Below, piece after piece: positions 1-9,393 of a stretch of DNA of 64,000 nt. Position numbers and translations under genes: made by a program. The notes under the pieces were generated by a model. It did no database searches. It saw only the letters and a list, made by a program, of their open reading frames with translations, and was not told where the DNA came from. Each line of letters starts with the position of its first letter. Position 1 is the stretch's first letter. This stretch comes from Tropicibacter naphthalenivorans (GTDB lineage: Bacteria; Pseudomonadota; Alphaproteobacteria; Rhodobacterales; Rhodobacteraceae): contig NZ_FWXX01000003.1 of the NCBI RefSeq assembly GCF_900176475.1, forward strand, positions 1-64,000, read 5' to 3'.

Positions 1-2
1 TC

Positions 3-80
3 GCGACGCGTTACGACCGAAACCCGGTCATCTTTCTCTCAGCCATCGCTCTCGCCGCCATCGTCATCTTCTGGCTATGA
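3..80 (+). CDS. 3' end of an IS5-type transposase (cut by window edge)
   Basis: The first bases read in frame 3 as a C-terminal tail beginning ATRYDRNP and ending in a hydrophobic stretch with FWL just before the TGA at 78-80. From memory, IS5/IS427-group transposases end with an ATRYD-type motif followed by a short hydrophobic helix and a W-L ending, so this is most likely the last 25 residues of such an enzyme. The catalytic DDE residues lie outside the window. The element's right terminal repeat should lie within a few tens of bases after the stop, possibly around the GAGTCCTGAGCC stretch near 89-100, but the left end is not visible, so this cannot be confirmed. Confidence 0.6.
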   Translation, partial: ATRYDRNPVIFLSAIALAAIVIFWL

Positions 81-732
81 ATGGAAATGAGTCCTGAGCC
101 TAAGACAAATAACGCCACTTTCGGCCTTTGGGACAAACTTTTTCAAGTTCTTCAGCAGGTCACGCATAATGACACCAACCAGATGCGCCAGCCCCTCTCT
201 TCAATCAGGCCGCTAACTGGCCGAAAAACTCTGACGATGGACAGTGGACCTTGCGGGGCCAATGACGAAGCTCTCCTCGCCGCAACCGCCCAGAACCTCC
301 GCAAGCTGGCCAAGATCCTTCCCGCACCGCAGCAACCGCGAAAAGCCTGGCAAGAAAGGCACTTGCGGCCCATTCTGGGGGCAACATTCTGCGCCAGAGA
401 ACGAGTATCTTTCCACGGACTCGGCGGATTTCCAACATTCTCTACAGGTGCGACCACAGCCTTCTCGGGTCAAAGAAGAGGAGCTTCTTTCTGGATGAGC
501 CCTCAGAACCAATTGCGCTCTAATGGTGGCCGTTCAGAGCGCATTCGCGGCAAGACCATGAAGCAAGCGCCGCCCCAAACCAAGTTGATAGGTAACTTTG
601 GGCCCAGACAGACGCATCCCGGAGATTATCACGCCCTGCACCGCTTTGTCGCCGCAAGTCTGCTTTCAACTTAAAGCGACAGAAATCGAACGCACGCGTC
701 CGGTTTCAAGCGGCTATATGACCTGCTTCATC
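81..732. other. Intergenic, insertion-sequence debris
   Basis: This stretch separates the transposase stop from the end of the large GGDEF-EAL gene. It has several open frames on both strands, but none has a convincing ribosome binding site or a recognisable complete product. A transposase-like fragment sits at about 240-365 (separate entry). I see no RNA gene or clear terminator. It most likely represents worn-down insertion-sequence sequence. Confidence 0.5.
237..365 (+). pseudogene. Transposase C-terminal fragment (IS1182-like?)
   Basis: In frame with 237 the translation contains GANDEALLAATAQNLRKLAK. This resembles the conserved C-terminal helix of IS1182-type and related DDE transposases, where an LLAATAQNLRKLAKL-like segment closes the catalytic domain. 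Upstream in the same frame there is no recognisable DDE core, and downstream the frame runs into sequence unlike any transposase, so only a fragment remains. It has no usable start. The family assignment is from memory of the motif and could be wrong; the fragment nature is more certain. Confidence 0.45.
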
Positions 733-3700
733 TCAGATCGCCGAGAGCGATTGCCGTCTAAAGGGAATGGTATTTTGCTTCCATTCTGCAGCGGGTGCAG
801 GCCGTCCGTGCAGGTAGCCTTGCTGTATGGTGATCCCAAGCCCGATAAGCGTATCGCGTTGAATCGCTGTTTCGACACCTTCCGCGATGATTTCCGCGTC
901 GAAGGCTTTGCAGATGTCCGGCATGTGGCGCAGCAGCTCCTGTGCCCTTTGATCGACATCAGACCGTGCGATCAGGCAGCGATCCAGCTTGAGCCACGAA
1001 ATCGGGAGGTCGAGAAGCCGATCAAGATTGCTGGCTTCGCGCCCGAAATCGTCCAGTGCAATCTCGAACCCGGCGTCTTTCAACAACAGCAACTCGCGCC
1101 GAAGGGCATCGACTTCCAATCGGTGGGACATGCTTTGTTCGGATATTTCGAGCACGATTTTGCGTTTCTGGGAAATCGGCGCCAGTAGACGTGCCAGGTG
1201 GCGCGCAGCGCCATCGTAGGCAACCGCAGAGACCGCGAGATTCACCGCCAGGAACCCATCATCCTCCGGCGGCAGGGCGTGGCAGGCCGACACAAGAGCC
1301 TTGATCGGGTAGTCGAGCCATTGCTTTTGCGAGGTGAGTTCAAGGTAGCCCCCAAGGAAGCTGGCCGGGCCCATGTTGCCCGCGTCCCCGCGATCCCAAC
1401 GCACGAGGGCTTCGTAGCCGATGGTCCGGTTGCGGGCGCAATCAATGACCGGCTGTAGGTGATACACGATGTCGTCGGCACGCAGCGCGGCTTCGATGTC
1501 AGCGAGGGTCGCGTTGCTGGAGCCGATTGCCTCCTTGAACGTATGATCCGCGAGGACGACGCGATCCCGGCCATTCTCCTTGGCGGCGCGCAGAGCCGTA
1601 TCGCAAGTCTGGAACGCCCGATCGAAACTTTCGCCGGCCTGCCAATGCGCAACACCAATGCTCGCCGTTCGCCCTATGTGTCCGCCGGGGGTCGTGATCA
1701 CCACATCAGCGATGGCTTCGCGCAGCGTTTCGGCAAACGCCTCGGCGACCCTCCAGCCCAACCAAGGGGCCCAGATGCAGAATTCCTCGCCGCCCGTGCG
1801 CAGCGCCACACCGGCATTCGGCAACACCGCCTTCAAGGCGTCGGCGACCTTCACCAAAAGCCGATCCCCCACATCATGGCCAAAGGAATCGTTCACCGAC
1901 TTGAAATGGTCGATATCGAGCGCGATCAGGCAGCAATCGTCGGTTGGCAAACTGTCCGGCATCGTCAGGTAACGGCGGACGTACAGCCCGGTCAGCGGAT
2001 CCCGAAGCGCCATTTCCTCCAGCGTCTGACGGACCTCCAGTTCTGCCGAAAGGTCTGTCATCGCAGAGATCACGAGAATTTCCCCCGAGGTCACGCTGCG
2101 TGTGTTCAGCGCATCGCGGCGCATCGTGATTTCGCGGCCGTCCTTGCAGATGATTTGCCGCACATCGGTCCTGACAACGCCCAGAGGATGCGATTGCCCC
2201 CGGTTCGCGACAACCTCTGCGCGGCAAGTTTCCGGCAGCAGAATTTGACCATCGTTGCCGATCAGGTCGTCGTCGCTGTATCCGGTGAGACGCTTGAACC
2301 CTTCGGAGACGGAGATGATCCGGTAGTGCTCTCCCTGAACGATGCTCGCGGCCGGGCTTTCGGACAGGTATTGCAGCTGGGCTTCGTGCTGCTTTTCCAG
2401 CGCGGTCACATCGACGAGTGTCATGATCAGCAACGTTTCGCCCGCGACGGTCTGGCTTGCGCCACTGGCGATGAATACAAGCCTGCGCCCGTCCTTGGCG
2501 CGCAGGACTCGGCGCCAGCCAGTGCCCCCGTCACAGGCTGGATAACCCGGACGATTGCGCTGTTCCCGGATCTCTTCGATTGCGGTTTCATCCATCAGCC
2601 AGATGGACGGGTCGACGCCGATACTTTCCTCCATGCTGTACCCGGTTGCCCGCACCCATGCCTCAGAAACGGCCCGCACCCGTTTGTCCGGTCCTTGCAC
2701 CATGATGATCGCGTCGGTCTTGCTCAGCAGGACGTTTGCGAATTCGAAGGACGCGAAATCCGAGACATCGGTGAATTGCGCCGTAAAGCGGAACGGAAGG
2801 GTCGGCCCATCGCTCCACCGGCTTTCGACGATCACCGGTTTCTCTTGGCCGTCATGGGTTCGCAGGGTGCCGTTGACGATGAGGATTTCATCCGTCGGGC
2901 AAGCGTGAAAGACCTCTGCGCGCAGCCGTTCTTCTTCCGGGAGGAAAAGAACGCTTTCGCCAAAAATAGGCTTTCCGACCAAGGCACTGGCGGTGCTACC
3001 GACAAAGTCCGCAAGCCGGTTCGAAGCGCTGACGATACGCTGGTCGCTGTCGTAGGTGGCCATCATGATCGGCCCACGTTCGAACATGGCGACCTGCGTC
3101 GCTGTGGACTGCGCCTCGCGATGCTTGGCGAAGGACCGCAGCAGGAAAGCCGTCTCGCCGAACAAGACCGCCGTCCAAGGGAAGCTGTCCTCCGGCGCTT
3201 GGGCCAGCGCCGCCGAGAGGAAGAACGCAATGACGGCCACAAAGACCGAGACCGCCCCGTCAATCAAGGTGGCGTGGAAAGTAGCCGCCAAAGCGATCAC
3301 CACGATCCCGAAAATGGCCATGTCGTGCAGCGTCGGGTTCTGGGTGCCGAGCGCGAAGCCACAGGCTGCGGCCGCGGCTGCGAACGCCATATGCAGCACG
3401 GCTGTCCGGGGCCTGGCGACGTGCGGCACGTCTGGCGCGTTGGACTGTAGCGCGAGACCGATGGCAATGCCGGCAACCGCCAAGCCGCCGACAAAGTCGC
3501 TGACCACCCAAAATACCCAAATGGCCGACATCTGCGTTTCGAAGGTTTTCGCGAGGAACGCGGAAGAGACAGTCCCCATGATCATGACCACGACGCCAAG
3601 GCCCAAAATCGCCATCACAAGGCGTGGCGCCGTGAGCCGCAGGCACTGCCATCCATTTCCGTCTGTCTTGGGCAACAAAAGCCGGTGCAGAAATGCGGCA

Positions 3701-4914
3701 GAGAGCACCGCCGTCATGCTATTGATCGTTGACATGACCACCGTTGGCCACAAGGAATGCCCCATCAAGGTATTGGCCGCGACCATCGCCGTCAGGCCTG
3801 TCAGGGCAATCAGCGGCCAGTCGCGCAGGGGCCGGAACAAAACCAGAAAAATCAGCGCAAAGTTCGCCCACCAGACCCCCGCAATCGTTGTGCTGGCCGC
3901 GTCAAGCGCGATGGCGCCAACGGCGAGGGTAAAGATCATGATAAAGTCATGAATGCGCTGGCCACGCTGTCCCGCACGGAACAGCGCCCAAAGCTCCAGC
4001 GCGACAAGGGACGGGAAATAAAGCTCTGATTGTCGTGGCCGATGGCCGCTTACGGCGACGATCGCGCTTAGGGTCGCGGCGCCTCTTTGGCGCAAAACTC
4101 GCACCGCCAACAATGTCACCAGCCCGTACAGGAGCCCGACAAAAAGTGTCGTCTCGAGAACGGGGCGTCCCATGCTCAGCGCGACAGCGCCGTGCAGGCT
4201 TGCCAGGCTGGCTCCGATGATCGTGGGCAGAACTCTCAAGGCAAAGCCTTTGCCGCGAACGGGCGTTCGAACGGTTGGATGATCGCACATGGCCAGTGCT
4301 TGCGTCAGAAACAGGACCGCAGTGGGTGCCCCCATACCGTGGATGAGCGTGTCCTTGGACGGCGCCAAAAGATAGCCCGCCAATTGCAGGGCGCTCGTTA
4401 ATCCAATGAGGAATATCAGCCCCAGGGAAGCAGTCACGAACCTTGCGCGATGTCTGGGACGCGCCCAAGCCTGCGCTTGAAACAGCGCCGCGAGCGACAG
4501 GCCGACAATCATCACCAACGTCGCGACGCTGACGTGGCGGGCTGCCTTAGCGGTGCCAATACGGTCCAGAACGGCGGCAGGCGCAAGGCTCTGGAGTTCA
4601 AGCCAGCGGAATGTCAGCAGCGACAGCCCCGAAACAAGGGTGAATGCGCCGATCCCGACGGCGATTTTGCGCCATATGCCCGATGGCATCTCGGGGAGGG
4701 CCAAGACGATTGCGGCGGTCAAAAGAACGCCCAGTCCCAGGGTCACCGGGTGCATCGCATACAATCCGCCCCAGCTTTCGAACCCCGGCAACACGAGCAA
4801 CAGACCGCACGCCTGCACGACAATAAAAAGAGCCAACCCAAGGAACGGCGTGGGCCTGAAGACGGCCTCGCGTTCAAAACCGCGAACGGATGTATCAATT
4901 CGATGGTGTCGCAA
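733..4914 (-). CDS. Membrane-anchored PAS-PAS-PAS-GGDEF-EAL cyclic-di-GMP protein
   Basis: About 1,390 residues. The first ~600 form a polytopic membrane region with a dozen or more hydrophobic segments. Three PAS-like sensor modules follow (about 610-720, 730-845, 850-965), then a GGDEF domain (motif RTGGEEF near 1040) and an EAL domain (GYEALVRW near 1167, DDFG near 1287, AEGVET near 1345). The EAL catalytic set (EAL, N, E, DD, K, E) looks complete, so phosphodiesterase activity is expected. GGEEF is an active-type variant, so cyclase activity is also possible; no RxxD inhibitory site is visible just upstream of it. The frame is open to a TTG at 4977, but a TTG at 4912-4914 with an AGAGGA ribosome site about 9 bases upstream is a better start; no ATG lies near. 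It faces the insertion-sequence debris and has no operon partner. Confidence 0.88.
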   Translation of the reverse strand: MRHHRIDTSVRGFEREAVFRPTPFLGLALFIVVQACGLLLVLPGFESWGGLYAMHPVTLGLGVLLTAAIVLALPEMPSGIWRKIAVGIGAFTLVSGLSLLTFRWLELQSLAPAAVLDRIGTAKAARHVSVATLVMIVGLSLAALFQAQAWARPRHRARFVTASLGLIFLIGLTSALQLAGYLLAPSKDTLIHGMGAPTAVLFLTQALAMCDHPTVRTPVRGKGFALRVLPTIIGASLASLHGAVALSMGRPVLETTLFVGLLYGLVTLLAVRVLRQRGAATLSAIVAVSGHRPRQSELYFPSLVALELWALFRAGQRGQRIHDFIMIFTLAVGAIALDAASTTIAGVWWANFALIFLVLFRPLRDWPLIALTGLTAMVAANTLMGHSLWPTVVMSTINSMTAVLSAAFLHRLLLPKTDGNGWQCLRLTAPRLVMAILGLGVVVMIMGTVSSAFLAKTFETQMSAIWVFWVVSDFVGGLAVAGIAIGLALQSNAPDVPHVARPRTAVLHMAFAAAAAACGFALGTQNPTLHDMAIFGIVVIALAATFHATLIDGAVSVFVAVIAFFLSAALAQAPEDSFPWTAVLFGETAFLLRSFAKHREAQSTATQVAMFERGPIMMATYDSDQRIVSASNRLADFVGSTASALVGKPIFGESVLFLPEEERLRAEVFHACPTDEILIVNGTLRTHDGQEKPVIVESRWSDGPTLPFRFTAQFTDVSDFASFEFANVLLSKTDAIIMVQGPDKRVRAVSEAWVRATGYSMEESIGVDPSIWLMDETAIEEIREQRNRPGYPACDGGTGWRRVLRAKDGRRLVFIASGASQTVAGETLLIMTLVDVTALEKQHEAQLQYLSESPAASIVQGEHYRIISVSEGFKRLTGYSDDDLIGNDGQILLPETCRAEVVANRGQSHPLGVVRTDVRQIICKDGREITMRRDALNTRSVTSGEILVISAMTDLSAELEVRQTLEEMALRDPLTGLYVRRYLTMPDSLPTDDCCLIALDIDHFKSVNDSFGHDVGDRLLVKVADALKAVLPNAGVALRTGGEEFCIWAPWLGWRVAEAFAETLREAIADVVITTPGGHIGRTASIGVAHWQAGESFDRAFQTCDTALRAAKENGRDRVVLADHTFKEAIGSSNATLADIEAALRADDIVYHLQPVIDCARNRTIGYEALVRWDRGDAGNMGPASFLGGYLELTSQKQWLDYPIKALVSACHALPPEDDGFLAVNLAVSAVAYDGAARHLARLLAPISQKRKIVLEISEQSMSHRLEVDALRRELLLLKDAGFEIALDDFGREASNLDRLLDLPISWLKLDRCLIARSDVDQRAQELLRHMPDICKAFDAEIIAEGVETAIQRDTLIGLGITIQQGYLHGRPAPAAEWKQNTIPFRRQSLSAI

Positions 4915-4977
4915 GAGATACGATCCTCTTTCGTCGTCAGGATTGCGCGTCGATGAGGTGGCAAAAAAGCTGAGCAA

Positions 4978-5340
4978 TAGCGTTTTGCCCTAGACCAGCG
5001 GGGCAACTTTCAGGCTGAACTGTCAAAGTTAATTTTCGATTAACGTGTCAGTGTCCTTCACGGTTGGCGCGTGCGAAATCAGCTTGCTGCGGGCCCGGCC
5101 ACGCCATCAGCCGTAAACCCGAAAGCAGCAGTCGAGAAACAAGAGAGGCGGTCACCTCTACGACCAGCCGCAACCGACCAGCCTCAACCGGCCGGGGCGG
5201 CCAATCTGACGCTGAGGCATCGGATTGACCAAGGGCACATAGAGGTTCCGTTTGCCGCTCACGGGACAATCGTCTCTTAAGGTCTATTTGCAAGGCTGCC
5301 GAACAGCGCCCCATTATTGGGGGGAACCTACGGTGTCCCC
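4978..5340. other. Intergenic, no supported gene
   Basis: Roughly 360 bases between the 5' side of the GGDEF-EAL gene and the 3' end of the MFS gene. Short frames exist on both strands but lack ribosome sites and recognisable products. On the minus strand a perfect TTGACA hexamer (complement at 5021-5026) lies upstream of the GGDEF-EAL gene, but I find no good -10 box at the right distance. The rest shows nothing I can name. Confidence 0.5.
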
Positions 5341-6648
5341 CTATGGCTTGTGGTGACGCGGCCATGCTGGGTGGTGGTCGTCGATTACAAAGGCATGGCT
5401 GTGCCGAACCGGGCCTTGATCGCCGGTGTGGGCGTCTGGCGCCGGGTGCTCATGCTCGATCTGAGCTGGATCGTCCGCTGGCCACAGCCGCATCGCCGCA
5501 AAGGTGCCCCCTGCCGCCAGACCCGCCATGACCCAAAAGGTCGACGACAGCCCAAGCGCTGCCCCCAGCCCTCCGGCCAGGGGATAGGCCAACAGCCACG
5601 CCGCGTGTGACAGGGCAAACTGGGCCGCAAACAGCGCGGGGCGATCCTCGGCGTGACAAGACCGGGTGATCAAAACCCCCGCCGGGGTCTGGATCATCGC
5701 CGCCCCTGCCCCAATCATCGCCCACAGCAGTAGCCCCGCGACCACCCCCGGCCCGAGCCCCGCCAGCATCAGCCCCGAGATCAGAACCCCGCCGCCCAGC
5801 AGCATCACCGGCCTTGGCGCGCGCTGCCCCAGCACCCGCGGCAACACCAGCGCCACCGCCATGGACCCGATCCCGCTGGCCGCGAAATGCAGCGCAACCA
5901 TCTGATCGCCGTAGCCGAGGTCGGCCTTGACCCGCACCACCGTGTTCACGATCACCATCGCCGTCGCCGCCGCCACCGCGACATACAGCGCCAACAAACC
6001 GCGTAGCCTTGGGGTGGCGAAATAGATCCAGATCCCTCGGGTCACGCGCTTGCGAAAGGGGGCCGGGGCGCCGGCCTTGCGATCAGGCAAACGGACGCTG
6101 GCCACCAGCGCCGCTGACGCCAAAAACCCGATCGCCGTGCCGCCGAACAGCGCGTGGAAAGACGTAACGGCCAGAATCGCCCCGGCCAACATCGGTGCCA
6201 AAAGCGATTCGAGATCATAGGTCAGGCGCGCGTAAGACAGCGCTTGGGTATAGGCGGCCTCATCCTCGAGTATATCGGGGATCGTCGCCTGAAACGTCGG
6301 GGTGAACGCCGCCGAAAAGGCCTGAAAGCCGAACACCAGCGCGTAGATCTGCCAAATCTCGGTGACAAAGGGCAAGGCCAAGACCAACGAGGCCCGCGCC
6401 ACATCCAACCCGATCAAAAACCCTCTGCGCGGCATCCGCGCCGAGACAGCCGCCGCCACCGGGGCCAGCCCCACATAGGCCACCATCTTGATCGTCAGCG
6501 CCGTACCCAGCACCACACCTGCATCCGCCCCGGCCAGGTCAAACGCCAAAAGCCCCAGCGCAATGGTCGTCAGCCCCGATCCCAGCACCGACAGGATTTG
6601 CGCCAACAGCAGACGCCGATACACAGGATGGGACAACGCGCTTTGCAT
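5341..6648 (-). CDS. Major facilitator superfamily transporter with His-rich C-terminal tail
   Basis: About 435 residues with some 12 hydrophobic segments and the MFS layout (N-terminal VYRRLLLAQILSVLGSGL, two six-helix halves, a basic loop near ARMPRRGF). The cytoplasmic tail after the last helix carries many histidines (EHEHPAPDAH, then RHSH, DDHH and RHH near the end). Such tails occur in MFS exporters linked to nickel, cobalt or zinc resistance, so a metal-related export role is plausible but unproven. I start at ATG 6648, which begins MQSALSHP and lets helix 1 follow directly; the frame stays open a further 25 residues upstream with less transporter-like sequence. It is transcribed alone, divergently from the gene at 6820. 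Confidence 0.8.
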   Translation of the reverse strand: MQSALSHPVYRRLLLAQILSVLGSGLTTIALGLLAFDLAGADAGVVLGTALTIKMVAYVGLAPVAAAVSARMPRRGFLIGLDVARASLVLALPFVTEIWQIYALVFGFQAFSAAFTPTFQATIPDILEDEAAYTQALSYARLTYDLESLLAPMLAGAILAVTSFHALFGGTAIGFLASAALVASVRLPDRKAGAPAPFRKRVTRGIWIYFATPRLRGLLALYVAVAAATAMVIVNTVVRVKADLGYGDQMVALHFAASGIGSMAVALVLPRVLGQRAPRPVMLLGGGVLISGLMLAGLGPGVVAGLLLWAMIGAGAAMIQTPAGVLITRSCHAEDRPALFAAQFALSHAAWLLAYPLAGGLGAALGLSSTFWVMAGLAAGGTFAAMRLWPADDPAQIEHEHPAPDAHTGDQGPVRHSHAFVIDDHHPAWPRHHKP

Positions 6649-6819
6649 GGGGCAAAGCCTAGCCGACAGCCACCATAAGGCAATTGTTTTGGCGCAAGCC
6701 CCCAAGTGCGTTTTGCAAAACATTTACCGATTTTGCCGCAATGACTCCGCCCGCCCGCCCCATGCCCGCCACTTTTCGCCGACAAGTTGTTTCCAGAACG
6801 GTTAGGACAGGAGGCAGCA

Positions 6820-7815
6820 ATGGCTGGTCTCAAGAGCTACGCTTTGGGTGGCGCGACGTTGGTCTGCGCATTTGGCATCGGGTACGTGATGCAGTTCGGC
6901 TTTGGCTTGCCGCCGTCGAACGGTCTGCGCGCGCCTGCGACGGTCGAGGTTTCGGCCATCACCGACACGTCTTCGGCGCTCAGGGCGCCCAAGCTGGCGC
7001 CTCAAGCGCCCGAGGGCGAGACCCTGGAGCGGATCATCGCCCCCGAAGAGCTGGACCTGGGCAATCTGCCCGACAACTTTGGCCAGCCCGCCAAGGCACT
7101 GGCCCCCGCGCCGCAGCCCGCGCCCGAAACCGCGTCCTGCGACATTTCGATGACCGCGACGCCGACGGCGGGCGCTCAGGTCGATCTGACGCTCAGCGCG
7201 CCCTGCAACGGGGCCGAACGCGTGACCTTCCATCACCAAGGCATCATGTTCACCGAAACCATGCCCGCCGACGGCGATCTGACCCTGCGTGTCCCGGCAA
7301 TTGCCGAGCGGGCGATCTTTATCGCGTCTTTCGGCAATGGCGACGGGGCAACCGCCAGCGCCGACGTAACCTCTTTGCCGTTCTACGACCGCGTCGTCGT
7401 TCAGTGGAAAGGCGATGCGGGGCTGCAACTGCACGCGCGTGAATTCGACGCCGACTACTTTTCCGACGGGCACATCTGGTCCGATGCGTCGGGCGATCTG
7501 GCGGCGGCGGCCCGCGGCGAGGGCGGCTTTCTGACCCGTCTCGGCCAAAAGGACGCCCCCGACGCGCTGATCGCCGAGGTCTATTCTTTCCCCTCCGGCA
7601 CCGCCAAAACCCCCGGAGAGATCATCCTGACCGTCGAGGCAGAGATCACCGCCACCAACTGCCAAAAGGCGGTTTCCGCCCAAACCCTGGAAATTCGCGG
7701 TGACGCGGGGCTGCGCGTGCGCGATCTGGACCTGCAAATGCCGTCCTGCGACTCTGTTGGTGACTTTCTGGTGTTGAAAAACCTCGTCGAAGACCTGAAA
7801 ATCGCCGCCAGATAA
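6820..7815 (+). CDS. Membrane-anchored periplasmic protein, unknown function
   Basis: 331 residues. Residues 6-27 form one hydrophobic segment (signal anchor), followed by a Pro/Ala-rich stretch to about residue 100 and then a mostly beta-type domain with four cysteines (about 107, 129, 281, 310) that could form two periplasmic disulfides. The start is set by a strong CAGGAGG site five bases before ATG 6820. The gene lies 21 bases upstream of the PstS/OmpA-type gene in the same direction, so they are probably co-transcribed and may act together at the cell surface. Similar proteins are, as I recall, annotated loosely as translocase in related genomes; nothing in the sequence supports translocation and I assign no function. 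Confidence 0.8.
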   Translation: MAGLKSYALGGATLVCAFGIGYVMQFGFGLPPSNGLRAPATVEVSAITDTSSALRAPKLAPQAPEGETLERIIAPEELDLGNLPDNFGQPAKALAPAPQPAPETASCDISMTATPTAGAQVDLTLSAPCNGAERVTFHHQGIMFTETMPADGDLTLRVPAIAERAIFIASFGNGDGATASADVTSLPFYDRVVVQWKGDAGLQLHAREFDADYFSDGHIWSDASGDLAAAARGEGGFLTRLGQKDAPDALIAEVYSFPSGTAKTPGEIILTVEAEITATNCQKAVSAQTLEIRGDAGLRVRDLDLQMPSCDSVGDFLVLKNLVEDLKIAAR

Positions 7816-7836
7816 GACGGGTTTGGTGGGCATCAC

Positions 7837-9390
7837 ATGGCACTCTTGCGTGCGGCGGTTTTCGCCGCACTTTTCATTATGGCAGCGGTCTCTGCGGCGC
7901 TGGCCCAAGACATCACGCTGCGCTCTCGCGATGGCGGGGTCGAGCTGACCGGCACGCTGCTGGGCTTTGACGGCGAATTCTACCGGATCGAAACGCGCTT
8001 TGGCGAGCTGACGGTCGATGGCTCTGGCGTCAACTGCGAAGGCGTCGGCTGCCCCTCACTGATCGACTACGTCGCCGAAGTGGACATCTCTGGCTCTGCC
8101 ACCATGGGCCGCGTGTTGATGCCTGCCCTGATCCAAAGCTTTGCCCTGCGCGGCGGCATGACCACCACGCGCGAGGTGCAGGACGACACGCATTTCACCT
8201 ACGTGATCCGCGACAATGGGAAGCCTGTGGGGCGGTTCTACTTTCACGTGACCAACACCGACCAAGGCTTTGACGACCTCTTGGCGGATGACGCCGACAT
8301 CGTGATGGCGCTGCGCGAAATCCGCCCCGCCGAGGCGAAACAGGCCCGCGCCGAAGGACTGGGCGACATGACCCAAGCCAACCGCTCTCGGGTGGTGGCG
8401 CTGGACGCGATGGTGCCGATCACCTCGCCCAGCAATCCCGTGAACGGCCTGACCCTGACCCAGCTGGCGGGCGTTTTGTCTGGGCGCATCACCAATTGGG
8501 GCCCGCTTGGCGGTGCCGATGCGCCGATCACCTTGCACCTGCGCGATGGCGGCTCTGGGCTGGCTCAGACCATGCAGGACCGCCTTTTGAAACCTGCGCG
8601 CGGGACCGTGCCAGAGGACGCCGTGCGCCATGACACCAACGCCGCCCTGGCAGAGGCCGTTGCCCGCGATCCCTTTGGCCTTGGAATCGCGAGCTTTTCC
8701 GAGATCGGCAATACCAAGCCCTTGGTCCTGACGGGCGCTTGCGGGTTTACCCTGCGGGCCGCGCGCCGATCCATCAAGACAGAGGACTACCCGCTGACCG
8801 CGCCGATGTTCCTATATGTCCCGGCGCGGCGCTTGCCGAAACTCGCGCGCGAGTTCCTAACCTTTACCCGCAGCCCCATGGCGCAGATCGTGATCCGCCG
8901 CGCCGGTTTCATCGACCAGGCGCCCGAAGAGGTGGCCATCGACATGCAGGGCGACCGCTTTGTCAACGCCATCACCGTCGCAGAGGGAGAGGACGGCCTG
9001 CGGACCTTGCAAGAGATGACGCAGGCTTTGGCCGGGATGCGCCGCCTGACGACCTCTTTCCGGTTTGAACCCGGGTCAAGCCGTCTGGACGCGCAGTCCC
9101 GATCCAACGTCCAGCAGCTCGCCGCGGCGATGGAAGCCGGCGTGTACGATGGGCGCGAGGTGATGTTCGTGGGCTTTTCCGACGGCCAAGGCCCCGCCGC
9201 GCCCAACCTGCGGATCGCCCGAAAACGCGCTTTGGCGGTGCGCACGGCGGTGCAGGACACGGCCGAAACCGCCGATTTGGGGCGCATTGCCATCGGTGAC
9301 AAGGGTTTTGGCGAGGCGATGCCCATGGCCTGCGACGACAGCTCTTGGGGGCGCGAGGTCAACCGGCGGGTCGAGGTCTGGGTGCGCTAA
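7837..9390 (+). CDS. PstS-type substrate-binding protein fused to an OmpA domain
   Basis: 517 residues. A clear signal peptide (hydrophobic run ending AALA before QD, about residue 23) precedes a domain of the PstS-like phosphate-binding family (about 90-370; ITSPSNPVNGLTLTQLAGVL and SGRITNWG are typical). The C-terminal ~120 residues are an OmpA/MotB-type peptidoglycan-binding domain (SFRFEPGSSRLD, NLRIARKRALAV, EVNRRVEVWV). The predicted product is a periplasmic protein that binds an anion or small ligand and anchors to the cell wall. No pst permease or ATPase genes are nearby, which argues against a classical phosphate uptake role. Co-transcribed with the gene at 6820. Confidence 0.88.
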   Translation: MALLRAAVFAALFIMAAVSAALAQDITLRSRDGGVELTGTLLGFDGEFYRIETRFGELTVDGSGVNCEGVGCPSLIDYVAEVDISGSATMGRVLMPALIQSFALRGGMTTTREVQDDTHFTYVIRDNGKPVGRFYFHVTNTDQGFDDLLADDADIVMALREIRPAEAKQARAEGLGDMTQANRSRVVALDAMVPITSPSNPVNGLTLTQLAGVLSGRITNWGPLGGADAPITLHLRDGGSGLAQTMQDRLLKPARGTVPEDAVRHDTNAALAEAVARDPFGLGIASFSEIGNTKPLVLTGACGFTLRAARRSIKTEDYPLTAPMFLYVPARRLPKLAREFLTFTRSPMAQIVIRRAGFIDQAPEEVAIDMQGDRFVNAITVAEGEDGLRTLQEMTQALAGMRRLTTSFRFEPGSSRLDAQSRSNVQQLAAAMEAGVYDGREVMFVGFSDGQGPAAPNLRIARKRALAVRTAVQDTAETADLGRIAIGDKGFGEAMPMACDDSSWGREVNRRVEVWVR

Positions 9391-9393
9391 GCG

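Noticed and set aside
81-674. 197-codon frame after the transposase stop
   Set aside because: No known product as a whole, poor ribosome site; only the short transposase-like fragment within it is supported.
1459-3450. Long open frame (663 codons) on the plus strand
   Set aside because: It is antisense to the GGDEF-EAL gene, Arg/Gly/Pro-rich, with no motif; high G+C often opens such frames opposite real genes.
5048-5365. 105-codon minus-strand frame in the gap before the MFS gene
   Set aside because: Low-complexity, no ribosome site, and overlaps the MFS gene end; no recognisable product.
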